Shown here: positions 1-9,442 of the stretch, one piece after another
Layout of the letters: the number at the start of each line of letters is the position of its first letter
How positions within the stretch are numbered: position 1 is the first letter of the stretch
NCBI RefSeq assembly: GCF_003095375.1
Contig: NZ_QEHR01000002.1
Span: forward strand, 62,001 to 126,000
From: Marixanthomonas spongiae
GTDB lineage: Bacteria; Bacteroidota; Bacteroidia; Flavobacteriales; Flavobacteriaceae
Direction of reading: 5' to 3'
Length of the DNA: 64,000 bases
The notes under the pieces: generated by a model
Database searches by the model: none
Seen by the model: only the letters and a program-made list of their open reading frames with translations
What the model was told of the DNA's origin: nothing
Position numbers and translations under genes: made by a program

Positions 1-1
1 C

Positions 2-73
2 GGTTTGCGAAAGGCGAATGATACGCCATCTGAGAGTGGCACTGGTGTAAGAGGTGTGATTATAGTAATATAG
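2..73 (+). CDS. 3' end of an upstream gene (partial)
   Basis: An open frame runs from the window edge to a TAG at 71-73 and would give a tail ending in TGVRGVIIVI. The start lies outside the window. The tail is too short to identify, and no terminator is visible after it, so this could also be chance. It is included because the next gene starts only at 223. Confidence 0.35.
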   Translation, partial: GLRKANDTPSESGTGVRGVIIVI

Positions 74-222
74 ACCCTAGTTGGAAAAGTTTTTATTAAA
101 GCTTGAGATCTGCAAGGGTTGCTGGATTTTAATAGATTTTTCAGCCTTTGATGGGCTCGGGATTTTAGGAAAATTTTTAAACAATTCGGGTTAATTTTTT
201 TTAGCTTACTGAAAAAGAAGTT

Positions 223-1245
223 ATGAAAAATTTCACTATCTATATCCTAATAATATTGGTGTGCTTTGGGTGTGCCGACACCAACAAGAAGAAACCGACC
301 GGAACCGAAGGCGCACGCGACCCCAATAATGAACCTACTGAAAGCAAACAATATCAAAACACACAGTGGCAACTGCAAGCTTCAGTTCCGCCGCAATATG
401 GCATTTTGGAAAGCAAGTTGCCGGGCGATGTGCCTATTATCAATTTTTATTCAAAAACCACAAAGAAGAATCCGCCGTTTGTTTATCACGAAGCGCCCAA
501 TCTCAGTTATATCGCGGTACTCCCCAAAGGTTTTGGCACCGAGACCCCCAATGGAAAGCAACAACCGCTATCGAAATGGGACGGCAGGCTTGCCACGGGA
601 TTTGACCTCAATAAAGAAAAATCTACGGTCTTTCTTTTGGAAAATGGCGAACCGTGGGCCTATATGTTAACGCCTGCTTCCCTACCAAATGATTGGAATG
701 AATACGGAACCATTTTTGTGCACGTCTCCGTTACAGATTTTGAAGGTAAATGTTCTACCAAAAACAACACTGAAAAACCGATGGAGGAGTGCGAAGTGCT
801 GGGCGGAACGGACCGGATTGCGTTTTATGGCACCGTGGACGCCGCTTCAAAAAATGAGCTACATGATATTTTGAAAAGTTTGCAATTTATTTCAACAGAA
901 GACGTGGAAACCCCGATTTCAGATTTGATAAAAGTTGAAAAACCGCTGCCCAATATAGAAGTCAGTTCGCCACTTACCGTTAAAGGCAGGGCGCGCGGAT
1001 ATTGGTTTTTTGAAGGTACAGCAGGGTTGCGATTAGAAGATAAAGACGGCAAAACCCTGGCCGAAAGCCATGTAAAAACAAAAAACGGCTGGATGACCGA
1101 AGACTTTGTTCCTTTTTCGGGCACCTTGACGTTTGATGCACCTAACGATGCGCGTGGTTATTTGGTTTTTGAACGGGCCAATCCTTCCGGCAAACCAGAA
1201 AATGAACGGGAATACCGCTTGCCCGTGATTTTTCCGCCACGATGA
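223..1245 (+). CDS. lipoprotein with C-terminal Gmad2-like Ig domain
   Basis: The protein has 340 residues. It starts with a short hydrophobic stretch and a lipobox (LVCFGC, Cys17), so it should be lipid-anchored in the cell envelope. The middle (about 50-230) matches no family I recognise. Residues about 245-338 (IEVSSPLTVKGRARGYWFFE, then later YLVFERANPSG) have the pattern of the Gmad2 domain, an immunoglobulin-like fold first described in sporulation/germination proteins and now seen in many bacterial lipoproteins. Gmad2 is known only as a binding or assembly fold, so a precise role cannot be given. Cys pairs in the middle region (about 175-190) may form a disulfide, as expected outside the cytoplasm. 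It stands alone, with no obvious operon partner. Confidence 0.8.
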   Translation: MKNFTIYILIILVCFGCADTNKKKPTGTEGARDPNNEPTESKQYQNTQWQLQASVPPQYGILESKLPGDVPIINFYSKTTKKNPPFVYHEAPNLSYIAVLPKGFGTETPNGKQQPLSKWDGRLATGFDLNKEKSTVFLLENGEPWAYMLTPASLPNDWNEYGTIFVHVSVTDFEGKCSTKNNTEKPMEECEVLGGTDRIAFYGTVDAASKNELHDILKSLQFISTEDVETPISDLIKVEKPLPNIEVSSPLTVKGRARGYWFFEGTAGLRLEDKDGKTLAESHVKTKNGWMTEDFVPFSGTLTFDAPNDARGYLVFERANPSGKPENEREYRLPVIFPPR

Positions 1246-1247
1246 TT

Positions 1248-1325
1248 TGAAATACGAAAAAAAATACGAAATACAAAGTACGAAATGTAAAATAAGAAGT
1301 GCGAAATAGAAGATATGAAATTTGG
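1248..1325 (+). repeat. degenerate TACGAAA-type short repeat
   Basis: Directly after the lipoprotein stop the sequence contains many imperfect copies of (A)TACGAAAT/GTGCGAAAT at roughly 10-12-bp steps. This kind of low-complexity spacer is common between genes in Bacteroidota. No reading frame or stem-loop is convincing here. Confidence 0.55.
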
Positions 1326-1403
1326 ATGGCACTTTATGAAACGCCATTGTTGAATCGTTCGTTGAATGGATTAGTGTCTTTTTTTATATTGTATCGAGCA
1401 ATT

Positions 1404-1432
1404 CGTTGACACTATCCCGCTAAGTGTGTAAG
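1404..1432. other. possible insertion-sequence end in a 500-bp gene-free stretch
   Basis: The stretch 1246-1753 carries no gene. Within it, 1404-1432 reads CGTTGACACTATCCCGCTAA followed by GTGTGTAAG. On the minus strand this resembles the terminal sequence style of IS256-like elements (TTACACACTT...GGGATAGTGTC). No transposase remains in the window and no partner inverted repeat was found nearby. The assignment is from memory of such ends and is weak. Confidence 0.25.
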
Positions 1433-1753
1433 TTTAAAATAACAGGGGTTGCCCTTTTTTAAAGCCTGACCCTTTTTTCATAGATTTCTAGCGTAGTTTG
1501 TTTCATCGATGTTGCGTTAGCACGATAATTTACCCTCAATCACTGTTTCGATAACAACGCCTAATCATTCACGTGTGGCCCCATCTTACTTTATTCCATT
1601 AATTTGTTATCTTATAAGTTTGTCTATTGCTATTTTGATTACAAGATTATTATTGCTATCCATTTTTTCAATAAACGGACTTTTTATAGGGGTTACACTT
1701 CATGTTTTTATAAAAACATTACTTTTATTACCATAAATTTATGTTCCAACTTT

Positions 1754-3409
1754 ATGCGTGGCTTTAAACCATTTCTGTTTTCTGTTATAACTGTACTATC
1801 GATGCATTTAACCTACGCTCAGGAGGCTAATATCGCCTATTGCGATAGCATCATTGCTGAAGGAGTGGAGTTAATGTTTAAGAAAAAACATACACAGTCT
1901 CTTGAGTTATTAGTAAAAGCACAAGCGATGGCCAAAGATAATAATTGGAGCAAACAGCATTTTTTAGCTGTCAATAATATTGGGGCCAATTATTATTCTA
2001 TGCTTGATTACGGAGAAGCACTGGACAATTATTTAACGGCGTATACCATTGCCATAAAAGAACTGGACGCCAAGTATGAAATGATTGTGCTTAACAATAT
2101 AGCTATTTTATATTCAAAAGAGAAAGCGTTCAAAAAAGCAGAAGAATACTTTAAAAAAGCATACACGATCGCTTTGCGACATGACGACGCTGTTAAAACG
2201 GGGTTCTATGCCGTGAATTTAGGGTTGGTTGCCAATAAAACAAACGAACTGGAAAAGGCAAAAGCCTATTTTGATGAGGCAATACCGCTATTAAAAGATA
2301 TGCCAGAAATTAGGAACCAAGCTTATGTAGGCCGCGCTGAAAACTTGATGTTAAAAGGGGCTTACGAAGCAGGAAAAGAGATTTTAAAGGGATTGTTGCC
2401 AACATTAGATGCTCAAGTTGATGAAGAACTAAAAACCGATGCTTTACTCTTAATGGCAACGATTGCTTTAAACCAAAATATGCCAAATTTGGCAATTGCC
2501 CGTATTAATGAAGTTTTAAACTATGCAACGAGTGTAGAAGATCGTTTAGAATCGTTTCAGTTGTTGGCCAAAGTATATACTGAAACCGGGCAATTAGCCC
2601 AGGCTTTAATTGCTAAAGACTCCGTTTTACAAGCGACATCTAACTGGAACAAAATAAAAAATGGGCGCCTTTTTGAAACAAACCGGGTTAAGTTTGAGGT
2701 ACAAAATTATCGAAACAAATTACAGGAAAATGAAAAGCAACTGGAAGCCGAACGAAACCTGTTTTACATCGTTTTAATTGCCGCCGTTATCATTATATGT
2801 TTGTTTGCTTGGGCATTACGGAATAGTTACATAAAAGGAAAACAAAGAAAGGTGCTCCATATCCGAAGTAAAGAGTTGATGACACTCGAACTCGAAAAAC
2901 AAAAAAGTGATAAGCTGTTACTGGAAAAAAAATTAAAAGAAGAAGCTACCAGGGCTCTTTTAGAAGAAGAACGCCTTAAAAACGAGATCGAATCCAGAAA
3001 TAGAAAACTATCTGCAAAAGCCCTTCATTTACTGGAGCGCAATGAGTTATTAACTTCAGTTGTTAAAGACTTAGAAGCATCCCAAGGCGTACAAACCCAA
3101 ACGAGTTTAAGAGACTACATAGGAAAATTAAAAAACCTCATCAAGTCAAATAAAGAATGGGAACACTTTAGCAAACATTTTGAAGAAGTAAACCAAGGTT
3201 TTTTAAACAAAATAAAAGATAGGCACCCTAACTTAAAAGCGCAAGATATTCGCTTTATCTCTTACGTTTACATGAATCTAACAAATAAAGAAATAGCCTC
3301 TATATTGAATATTACTTCCGAAGCGTGTAGAAAACGAAAAGAGCGGATCGCAAAAAAAATGAATTTAAAAGAGACTGCTAATTTATATTCCTACCTGTCC
3401 AGCATATAG
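1754..3409 (+). CDS. membrane TPR sensor with LuxR-like helix-turn-helix (copy 1)
   Basis: The likely start is the ATG at 1754, because it puts a signal peptide (MRGFKPFLFSVITVLSMHLTYAQ) at the N-terminus; the longer reading from 1604 adds 50 residues of unlikely composition. The resulting 551-residue protein has TPR repeats (about 30-290), one transmembrane helix near 335-356, a charged coiled-coil (about 365-440) and a C-terminal LuxR/GerE-like helix-turn-helix near 500-535 (LTNKEIASILNIT then CRKRKERI). The topology implies a periplasmic TPR sensor with a cytoplasmic DNA-binding tail. This architecture is common in Bacteroidota and mostly uncharacterised. It lies 107 bp upstream of an exported T9SS protein in the same direction, and it is a clear paralogue of the gene at 6091. 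Its DNA target is not known; the adjacent gene is the simplest candidate. Confidence 0.82.
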   Translation: MRGFKPFLFSVITVLSMHLTYAQEANIAYCDSIIAEGVELMFKKKHTQSLELLVKAQAMAKDNNWSKQHFLAVNNIGANYYSMLDYGEALDNYLTAYTIAIKELDAKYEMIVLNNIAILYSKEKAFKKAEEYFKKAYTIALRHDDAVKTGFYAVNLGLVANKTNELEKAKAYFDEAIPLLKDMPEIRNQAYVGRAENLMLKGAYEAGKEILKGLLPTLDAQVDEELKTDALLLMATIALNQNMPNLAIARINEVLNYATSVEDRLESFQLLAKVYTETGQLAQALIAKDSVLQATSNWNKIKNGRLFETNRVKFEVQNYRNKLQENEKQLEAERNLFYIVLIAAVIIICLFAWALRNSYIKGKQRKVLHIRSKELMTLELEKQKSDKLLLEKKLKEEATRALLEEERLKNEIESRNRKLSAKALHLLERNELLTSVVKDLEASQGVQTQTSLRDYIGKLKNLIKSNKEWEHFSKHFEEVNQGFLNKIKDRHPNLKAQDIRFISYVYMNLTNKEIASILNITSEACRKRKERIAKKMNLKETANLYSYLSSI

Positions 3410-3516
3410 GCTCTAGTCACAACTTTATTTAATAATGTCACATTATTTAGGTGCATTATTTTTCACGTGTAATCTCAATTTTGAATATTTGATGTTCAAA
3501 ATTTAAATAATAGAAT

Positions 3517-5829
3517 ATGAAAAGATTACTATTTTATGTAGCAGTGGCTTATACTCTTGTCATGAGCAGTGTTTCTGCACAAACCCAATCTCCGTTAACA
3601 TTTGAAGGTGCCACAGATTATGGACGAATATATGATATTGCCTTTCATCCAACAATAGAGAATAAACTCTATGCGCTAACACAGGGAAGCCATCTTATTG
3701 AATCAGACGATAAAGGTGGGACTTGGAACATTATTTATAGTTTTCCGGAGAATGGCGTACAACTCCAGATGTTAAAAATACTTTCAGATAATGTGGTGAC
3801 ATTCTCCGTTCAATCTTCAGCCTCCATCTCTGAAAATGGGTTGTATTTTTTTAATACAGATTCTAAAGAAATAACGAGGCACTATGCACCACCTATTACT
3901 TCTGGCTCTGATAAAGCTTGGGTAAGTTCTTATTCTGTACATAAAGATGATCCTGATTTTGCCTTAATCCATCAAGGGTATTTAATAGGTACTACTAGCT
4001 ATGCGAAGGTCTATTATACTTCTAATGGAGGTGCTACGTGGGAAATGGTATATTACAATGAAGATTATGATGGTGTTTTTCCCATTAATGTGGCTATTAC
4101 CCCAGATAACCCACAAAAAATATATATAGCGAGGGGTAACGGTCCCAATACGAGTAATGGAGGTCTGTATGTTTCTGAAAACGCTGGATCTACCTGGGAA
4201 GAAAAAATTCCCGGTAATGCTTATGGCCCCATAACATTTAATCCTCAAAACCCTGATATCATTTTATTGGGAACCGATATAGGCTATTTTCAGGAACATG
4301 AAGAACACCTATACCGATCAACCGATGGAGGGGAAACTTGGACTACAATTCCAATTGCATGGGAGGATGTAACCCTTGACAATATAGTTCATATAGCTTT
4401 CGATCCCGTGAACCCTGAAACCAGCATAGTTTTAGAAGAAAATGAAATAGTAGTTACCCACGATGGTTGGGATACTTGGGAAAGCTATACGCATCCAGTG
4501 GATAACCCGAACGGCTATTATTATGGTCTGCATGCGTCGTATAACCCTTTTCAAACAGATGAGTTATTTATAAATGCAAACTATCATCCTTTATTGTCAC
4601 AAGATGGAGGAGCAACCTTTATACAGTTTTATAATCCGTTTTACCCGGTTACGTCCTCATTGCTGCAAGAAGGGACAGAGAATCACTTATATTATGGCGT
4701 ACAGCGTGGCTTGATTCATAAAAACATGGAAACTGGAGCAGAAGCGCCATATGGGCTACAACCCTTGGATTACGTTTTCTCCAGTGATGCGCCTACTTAT
4801 TTTGCAGATAAGATAACAACCGGCCGGGTATATAAATACGAAAGTAATTTTACAGGATCTTCCCTAAATATCAGTGATGATTTCGGTGCAACCTATTCGT
4901 TTTTGTACAGTAATTTTAATGACAGGATACTTAACCTAACAACCGATCCAAATAACCCAAATACCATATGGGTCAGTTTTTTAAATGAAGGGGGTAAAAT
5001 TATAGACTTCAGTGACATCAATAACCCCATTGTCACTTCAGTAGTATTGCCGGCGTCCGATATCCTTACCGATGTGTACGTTGAAGCGGGTAATTCAGAC
5101 ATCGTCTATATAACTGTTGGGGCGCGTGTCTATCGTTCACTAGATGGAGGAACCACTTGGGAGGAAAAAAGCAATGGATTAAACATTGATCCATCTACCG
5201 ATATTATTTTTGATATTGAGAAAAGCCCATTTGCATCAGAAGAATTTACTGTCACTGCCAGTAACGGTATTCATAAAACTACCGATAGCGCAGATAACTG
5301 GGAACAAACCTATCAAGCGGAACAGGTTCGAAAGATGAAATATTCCCCGTTGAATGAAGCTCATGCGGTAGCTTCCATTTACTCTCACGAATATGGAGAC
5401 GCACAACTTTTATATACTACTGATGCGGGAGCTTCGTGGCAGGACGTGCCCTTTGAAGCTATAGCGCATGCAGGGTCTCAAAGTATCGCCTATAAATTTG
5501 ATGAAGAAAGTGTTGATGCTTATCTCGCTACGTTCGATTTAGGGCTTGTGAAATACACTATCGATTTAACCGAATTAGGTACTCCCAATTATGAAAAAAA
5601 CGGTCATGCATTTTTTATCTACCCCAACCCAACCAGCAGTACTATTTCTATTCAAGAGCGTGGGGGTACCATGGTTTCGGTTGCTGTTTATAACAGTTTA
5701 GGGCAACAAATAGTAAAGCCGTCTTCTTTAAAACAAATCAATTTAGTTCAATTCGAGAGCGGTGTTTATTTTGTTAAAATAAAAGATACAGGCGGGAATT
5801 ATTTTGTTAAACGTATCGTGAAAAAATAA
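3517..5829 (+). CDS. T9SS-exported VPS10/BNR-repeat beta-propeller protein
   Basis: The protein has 770 residues. A signal peptide (about 1-21, ending SVSAQ) is followed by repeated units of the sortilin/VPS10 and sialidase BNR type: STDGGETWTT, SLDGGTTWEE, TTDAGASWQD, SENAGSTWEE and SDDKGGTWN recur about every 60-100 residues, which is expected for a 6-10-bladed beta-propeller. The last ~85 residues are a T9SS type A sorting domain (YPNPTSSTISIQE, then VYNSLGQQIV and GVYFVKI...KRIVKK). It should therefore cross the outer membrane and be attached to or released from the surface. No sialidase catalytic residues are apparent, so binding or adhesion is more likely than enzymatic cleavage. It sits behind a TPR-LuxR regulator and ends at a good terminator. 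Confidence 0.85.
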   Translation: MKRLLFYVAVAYTLVMSSVSAQTQSPLTFEGATDYGRIYDIAFHPTIENKLYALTQGSHLIESDDKGGTWNIIYSFPENGVQLQMLKILSDNVVTFSVQSSASISENGLYFFNTDSKEITRHYAPPITSGSDKAWVSSYSVHKDDPDFALIHQGYLIGTTSYAKVYYTSNGGATWEMVYYNEDYDGVFPINVAITPDNPQKIYIARGNGPNTSNGGLYVSENAGSTWEEKIPGNAYGPITFNPQNPDIILLGTDIGYFQEHEEHLYRSTDGGETWTTIPIAWEDVTLDNIVHIAFDPVNPETSIVLEENEIVVTHDGWDTWESYTHPVDNPNGYYYGLHASYNPFQTDELFINANYHPLLSQDGGATFIQFYNPFYPVTSSLLQEGTENHLYYGVQRGLIHKNMETGAEAPYGLQPLDYVFSSDAPTYFADKITTGRVYKYESNFTGSSLNISDDFGATYSFLYSNFNDRILNLTTDPNNPNTIWVSFLNEGGKIIDFSDINNPIVTSVVLPASDILTDVYVEAGNSDIVYITVGARVYRSLDGGTTWEEKSNGLNIDPSTDIIFDIEKSPFASEEFTVTASNGIHKTTDSADNWEQTYQAEQVRKMKYSPLNEAHAVASIYSHEYGDAQLLYTTDAGASWQDVPFEAIAHAGSQSIAYKFDEESVDAYLATFDLGLVKYTIDLTELGTPNYEKNGHAFFIYPNPTSSTISIQERGGTMVSVAVYNSLGQQIVKPSSLKQINLVQFESGVYFVKIKDTGGNYFVKRIVKK

Positions 5830-5857
5830 GTAAGTAGTTTAGTTAATGGTTGATCTT

Positions 5858-5889
5858 GGCCTCTCCTTTATCGGTAGAGGCCTTTTTTA
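5858..5889 (+). terminator. rho-independent terminator
   Basis: GGCCTCT (5858-5864) pairs with AGAGGCC (5876-5882) and is followed by six T. It closes the VPS10-like gene, 29 bp after its stop. Confidence 0.85.
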
Positions 5890-6090
5890 GTTAAAAGCCT
5901 AAAATTTGAAGTTTTTTTTGATAAACTGTTAAACTGCCACCTAATAAAGCAATTATTGGTTCAACCTATAAAATAATAGCTGTGTTTGTCTTTATTAAAG
6001 ATTAAGTTTATTTTTACGCTGCACGTTTTAAGTTTAGGCTATGTGTAGGATGCTTTAATAACTGTATCTATCCAATTTTTTAACTAATTC

Positions 6091-7743
6091 ATGAAAGTTT
6101 ATCACTTCTTTTTAACTGTGTTTTTGGTACTCACTTCTTTTAGTTTATGGGGGCAGCAAAAAACACAAGCAGATGTAATACAACAAATTGACCTAGGTAT
6201 AGAGGCCATGGGTAATAACGAGCATCTTACCTCTATTGAAATGCTGTTTTCCGCAAAGGAAACAGCACTACAACATGAGTGGTATTTGCAGGCATTCAAT
6301 GCCACATTGAATATTGGTACTAATTATTATATGATGTTAGACTATGGCGAGGCGTTGCAATATTACTTACAGGCGTATGAGATTGCTATCGATCAATTGG
6401 GGCCAAAGCAAAAAAAGGTTGTTTACAATAATATTGGTGTCTTGTATATAGGCGAAAATGATACCGTAAAAGCAGAAGAATATTTTCTAAAAGCCTATGC
6501 CATTTCCAAGGAAATGGATGAACATGAAGAGATTGGTGCCTGTGCCGTTAATCTAGCGTTACTGGCCAACCAAATGGGCAAACTCGATCTTGCCAGCGCT
6601 TATCTAGAGGAAGCAGCACCTTTATTGAAAAAAAAGAAAAATGTTATTTTATTAGCGAAAATTGCCAAGGTTGAAAACCTTCTGTTGCAAGGTCATTTGG
6701 CGGAAGCTGAAAAATTAGCTTTGCAAACATTGCCGCAATTAGACAATCTCTCAATAGTGGCTCATGGGGCTACCGTCAATTCTAAAATTACATTGCTGTT
6801 AACATTAAGTGATATTTATAAAGAGAAATCAGATTATGTTTTAGCAAGAAAGTACGCGTTGAAAGCAAGAGAGCAACAATCCAATATTGAAGGGCGCAAA
6901 CAAATTTATGAAAGCCTTTCAAATCTTTACACCACCCGCAACGACTTGTTGCCAGCAGCTATGGCGTATAAAGACTCGATGCTTATGGCTTCAGATTCTC
7001 TTAATGCCATTAAAAACGGAGCGTTGTTTGAAAGTGAAAAAGTAAAATTTCAAATGCAAGACTACAAGCACCAACTGGTAGAAAGCAAAAAAGCATTGGT
7101 TGAAGAAAAGGCGTTTTACACCAAGCTGATTATAGGGGTCATCCTTATTATGGGCTTCTTGGTATGGCTTTATAAAAACAATGCGCTTAAGCACAAACAG
7201 CGAAAAAAGATTGTAGAACTGGAGCTGGACAAGGAGAAGAACAACCGTCTGTTGGTGGAAAAACAGCGACAAAAGAAAGAAGCCCTGGCTTTATTGGAAA
7301 AAGAACGGCTAAAAAACGAATTGGAACGTAAAAACAGGGAGTTAACAGCCAAGGCCATGTTCCAGGCAAGTAAAAACGAACTTATTGAAGATGTGGTGCA
7401 TTCCTTGTCCAGTAACACACAAATTGCAACCGATTCCCGTCTTAAAACCCACATACACGATTTAAAAACGCATTTAAAAAAAGATACGCAGTGGGATAGT
7501 TTTTTTATTCATTTTGAAGAGCTGAACCGTGGGTTCATTAATCGTCTTATGGCGAAGCATCCTAAATTAACTTCAAACGACATCCGTTTCTTAACATTTA
7601 TCTATATGAATTTAAGTTACAAGGAAATATCTTCCCTTTTAAATATCACGGTTCAATCCTGCCGAAAGCGAAAAGAGCGTATTTCAAAGAAAATGAACGT
7701 TCCCCAAAACACTTCCCTTCAAGCTTATCTTTCAGCTATTTAG
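6091..7743 (+). CDS. membrane TPR sensor with LuxR-like helix-turn-helix (copy 2)
   Basis: A 550-residue paralogue of the protein at 1754, similar along its whole length. It has a signal peptide (about 1-22, ending LWGQQ), TPR repeats (about 30-300), one transmembrane helix at about 341-362 (KLIIGVILIMGFLVWLY), a Lys/Glu-rich coiled-coil and a C-terminal helix-turn-helix (NLSYKEISSLLNIT then CRKRKERI, near 506-535). Known relatives are called TPR-containing LuxR-type regulators; their signals are undefined. Downstream come an FG-GAP protein and a fibronectin protein, both T9SS-exported and both on the same strand, so this gene probably regulates them. A decayed third copy lies at 28270-28655. 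Confidence 0.82.
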   Translation: MKVYHFFLTVFLVLTSFSLWGQQKTQADVIQQIDLGIEAMGNNEHLTSIEMLFSAKETALQHEWYLQAFNATLNIGTNYYMMLDYGEALQYYLQAYEIAIDQLGPKQKKVVYNNIGVLYIGENDTVKAEEYFLKAYAISKEMDEHEEIGACAVNLALLANQMGKLDLASAYLEEAAPLLKKKKNVILLAKIAKVENLLLQGHLAEAEKLALQTLPQLDNLSIVAHGATVNSKITLLLTLSDIYKEKSDYVLARKYALKAREQQSNIEGRKQIYESLSNLYTTRNDLLPAAMAYKDSMLMASDSLNAIKNGALFESEKVKFQMQDYKHQLVESKKALVEEKAFYTKLIIGVILIMGFLVWLYKNNALKHKQRKKIVELELDKEKNNRLLVEKQRQKKEALALLEKERLKNELERKNRELTAKAMFQASKNELIEDVVHSLSSNTQIATDSRLKTHIHDLKTHLKKDTQWDSFFIHFEELNRGFINRLMAKHPKLTSNDIRFLTFIYMNLSYKEISSLLNITVQSCRKRKERISKKMNVPQNTSLQAYLSAI

Positions 7744-7767
7744 GCGGTATGTCGTGGTTTTACCGGC

Positions 7768-7787
7768 ACATGTCACGAAATGTCTAA
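7768..7787 (+). promoter_or_regulatory. conserved 20-bp candidate operator (copy 1)
   Basis: ACATGTCACGAAATGTCTAA lies 25 bp after the stop of the TPR-LuxR gene and 131 bp before the FG-GAP gene. It contains two ATGTC half-sites exactly 10 bp apart, one DNA turn. The same 20 bases occur without change at 28681, before the second FG-GAP gene, although the surrounding DNA has diverged. A shorter relative (ATGTCAC) stands at 3435 in the first module. Confidence 0.55.
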
Positions 7788-7918
7788 CTTCCATTTAGGC
7801 ACGAAACAGTATCGATAGTTATATTTATCCAACAACTTTTAACCAGAAAGGAACCATCTTAACACTAGCGTTGGTTTTTCTTCTAAAGAATGTTTAACCC
7901 ATTTAAATTTTTATAATT

Positions 7919-9409
7919 ATGATACTAAAAAATACGATTAAAAACTTGATGGTGCTTTTATGCATTTTGGCAGGCTCAACGGCATTTGCACAATTTGAAG
8001 AAGTTACTAAAATCGTGAGTACCGACAGGGAAGGCCGTGCCGAATACGGTACGTCTGTGGCAATTCATGAAAATTTTGCGCTTGTAGGTGCATCCCGTGA
8101 GAATATTGCTTCGGGAGCGGCGTATGTGTATGCGAAAGATACTGACGGCAATTGGGATTTTATGCAAAAATTGTCAGCCACAGATTCCAATCAGGGCGCA
8201 GAATACGGTGGTGGCGCCGCTTTTTCCGATGATTATCTGGTAGTCGCAGCAGGTAGGGCCAATGTGGACGGTGTAATACGGGCCGGAGCGCTGTATGTTT
8301 ATGATTTGGACAACGATACATGGAGCTTTAACACCAAGTTATTTGCCTCGGATATGTCTGGGGATGCCAAATTAGGCATGAACCCAACTTCTATGAACGT
8401 TCATGAAAACACGATTATCGCAGGTGCTCCAGGGGAGAACGGCTGGACAGGCTCGGTCTATGTATTCACCAAAGAAGGCGGCACTTGGGCAGAACAACAA
8501 AAAATAATGGCCCCTAACCCTCAATCGCCCGATTCGTTTGGCATTGGCGTGGCCATATTTGGCGATCAAATGGCCATTGGGGCTAATCAAGCCGATGGCC
8601 TAAAAGGAGCTGTTTATATGTATTCCAACAATAATGGGGTATGGGAATACGATGAAACACTATCGGCCTCAGACGGTATGGAAGATGATTATTTCGGTTC
8701 TTCAGTAAGTTTGGTTGAAGATCAAATGATTATTGGTGCTTATGGTGTTGGCGGTGAGCAGGGGAAGGCGTATATATTCGAAAAGAACAGCAACGGGACC
8801 TGGGAAGAAGTTCAAATATTGGAAGGCGTTCCTTCAACTGAACCAACGCAATATGGATGGAGCACTGCTATTCAAGAAGATTATATTTTGGTAACGGCAC
8901 CCCATTTTTTTGGTTTTGAAGCAGGAGAAGTGTATTTGTATAAAAGAGAAGCTTCAGGAGCTTGGGTAGAAGATCAACTAATACAAGGTTCAGATACCGA
9001 AGGAGAGGATGCCTATGGTTGGAGTGTAGCCATGTATCAAAACCAAATGATAGCTGGTGCACCCCGTGAAGATCACGATGCCAATGGAGGCAATGAAATG
9101 GGCGATGCCGGATCGGCTTATATTTTTAAAGATCCTACGATGTTGGGCGTGGCTTCGCCTACCAATAGGGTGTCTGCTATAAGCGTTTATCCTAACCCGG
9201 TTGAAAACACCGTGCATATAGGAAGCCAGACAAATATGTTGGCTCATTTAAAAGTGTATAGTATAAGCGGAGTGCTGGTTCAGGAAGTCGATTCGTTAAC
9301 CACCAACAAGCTTACCTTAACTACATCAAGTTATAGCAGTGGAGTTTATTTTATGCATGTGACGTTGGAAGACGGGTCCGTGCATATTCAGAAAATTCTT
9401 AAAAACTAA
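7919..9409 (+). CDS. T9SS-exported FG-GAP repeat protein (copy 1)
   Basis: The protein has 496 residues, with a signal peptide (about 1-24, ending STAFAQ). Residues 30-400 hold about seven FG-GAP/integrin-alpha-like blades of the pattern YGxSVAI...LVGA...GAAYVY, W...QKL. The C-terminal ~85 residues form a T9SS sorting domain (VYPNPVENTVHIG ... GVYFMHVTLEDGSVHIQKILKN). The predicted fold is a calcium-binding-type beta-propeller displayed on or shed from the cell surface; an adhesive role is inferred. It follows a TPR-LuxR regulator and precedes a fibronectin protein by 33 bp, so the two exported proteins are probably co-transcribed. A close paralogue is at 28949. Confidence 0.85.
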   Translation: MILKNTIKNLMVLLCILAGSTAFAQFEEVTKIVSTDREGRAEYGTSVAIHENFALVGASRENIASGAAYVYAKDTDGNWDFMQKLSATDSNQGAEYGGGAAFSDDYLVVAAGRANVDGVIRAGALYVYDLDNDTWSFNTKLFASDMSGDAKLGMNPTSMNVHENTIIAGAPGENGWTGSVYVFTKEGGTWAEQQKIMAPNPQSPDSFGIGVAIFGDQMAIGANQADGLKGAVYMYSNNNGVWEYDETLSASDGMEDDYFGSSVSLVEDQMIIGAYGVGGEQGKAYIFEKNSNGTWEEVQILEGVPSTEPTQYGWSTAIQEDYILVTAPHFFGFEAGEVYLYKREASGAWVEDQLIQGSDTEGEDAYGWSVAMYQNQMIAGAPREDHDANGGNEMGDAGSAYIFKDPTMLGVASPTNRVSAISVYPNPVENTVHIGSQTNMLAHLKVYSISGVLVQEVDSLTTNKLTLTTSSYSSGVYFMHVTLEDGSVHIQKILKN

Positions 9410-9442
9410 CCAAGGGCACTAGCAGCCCATAAAATTAATTGA

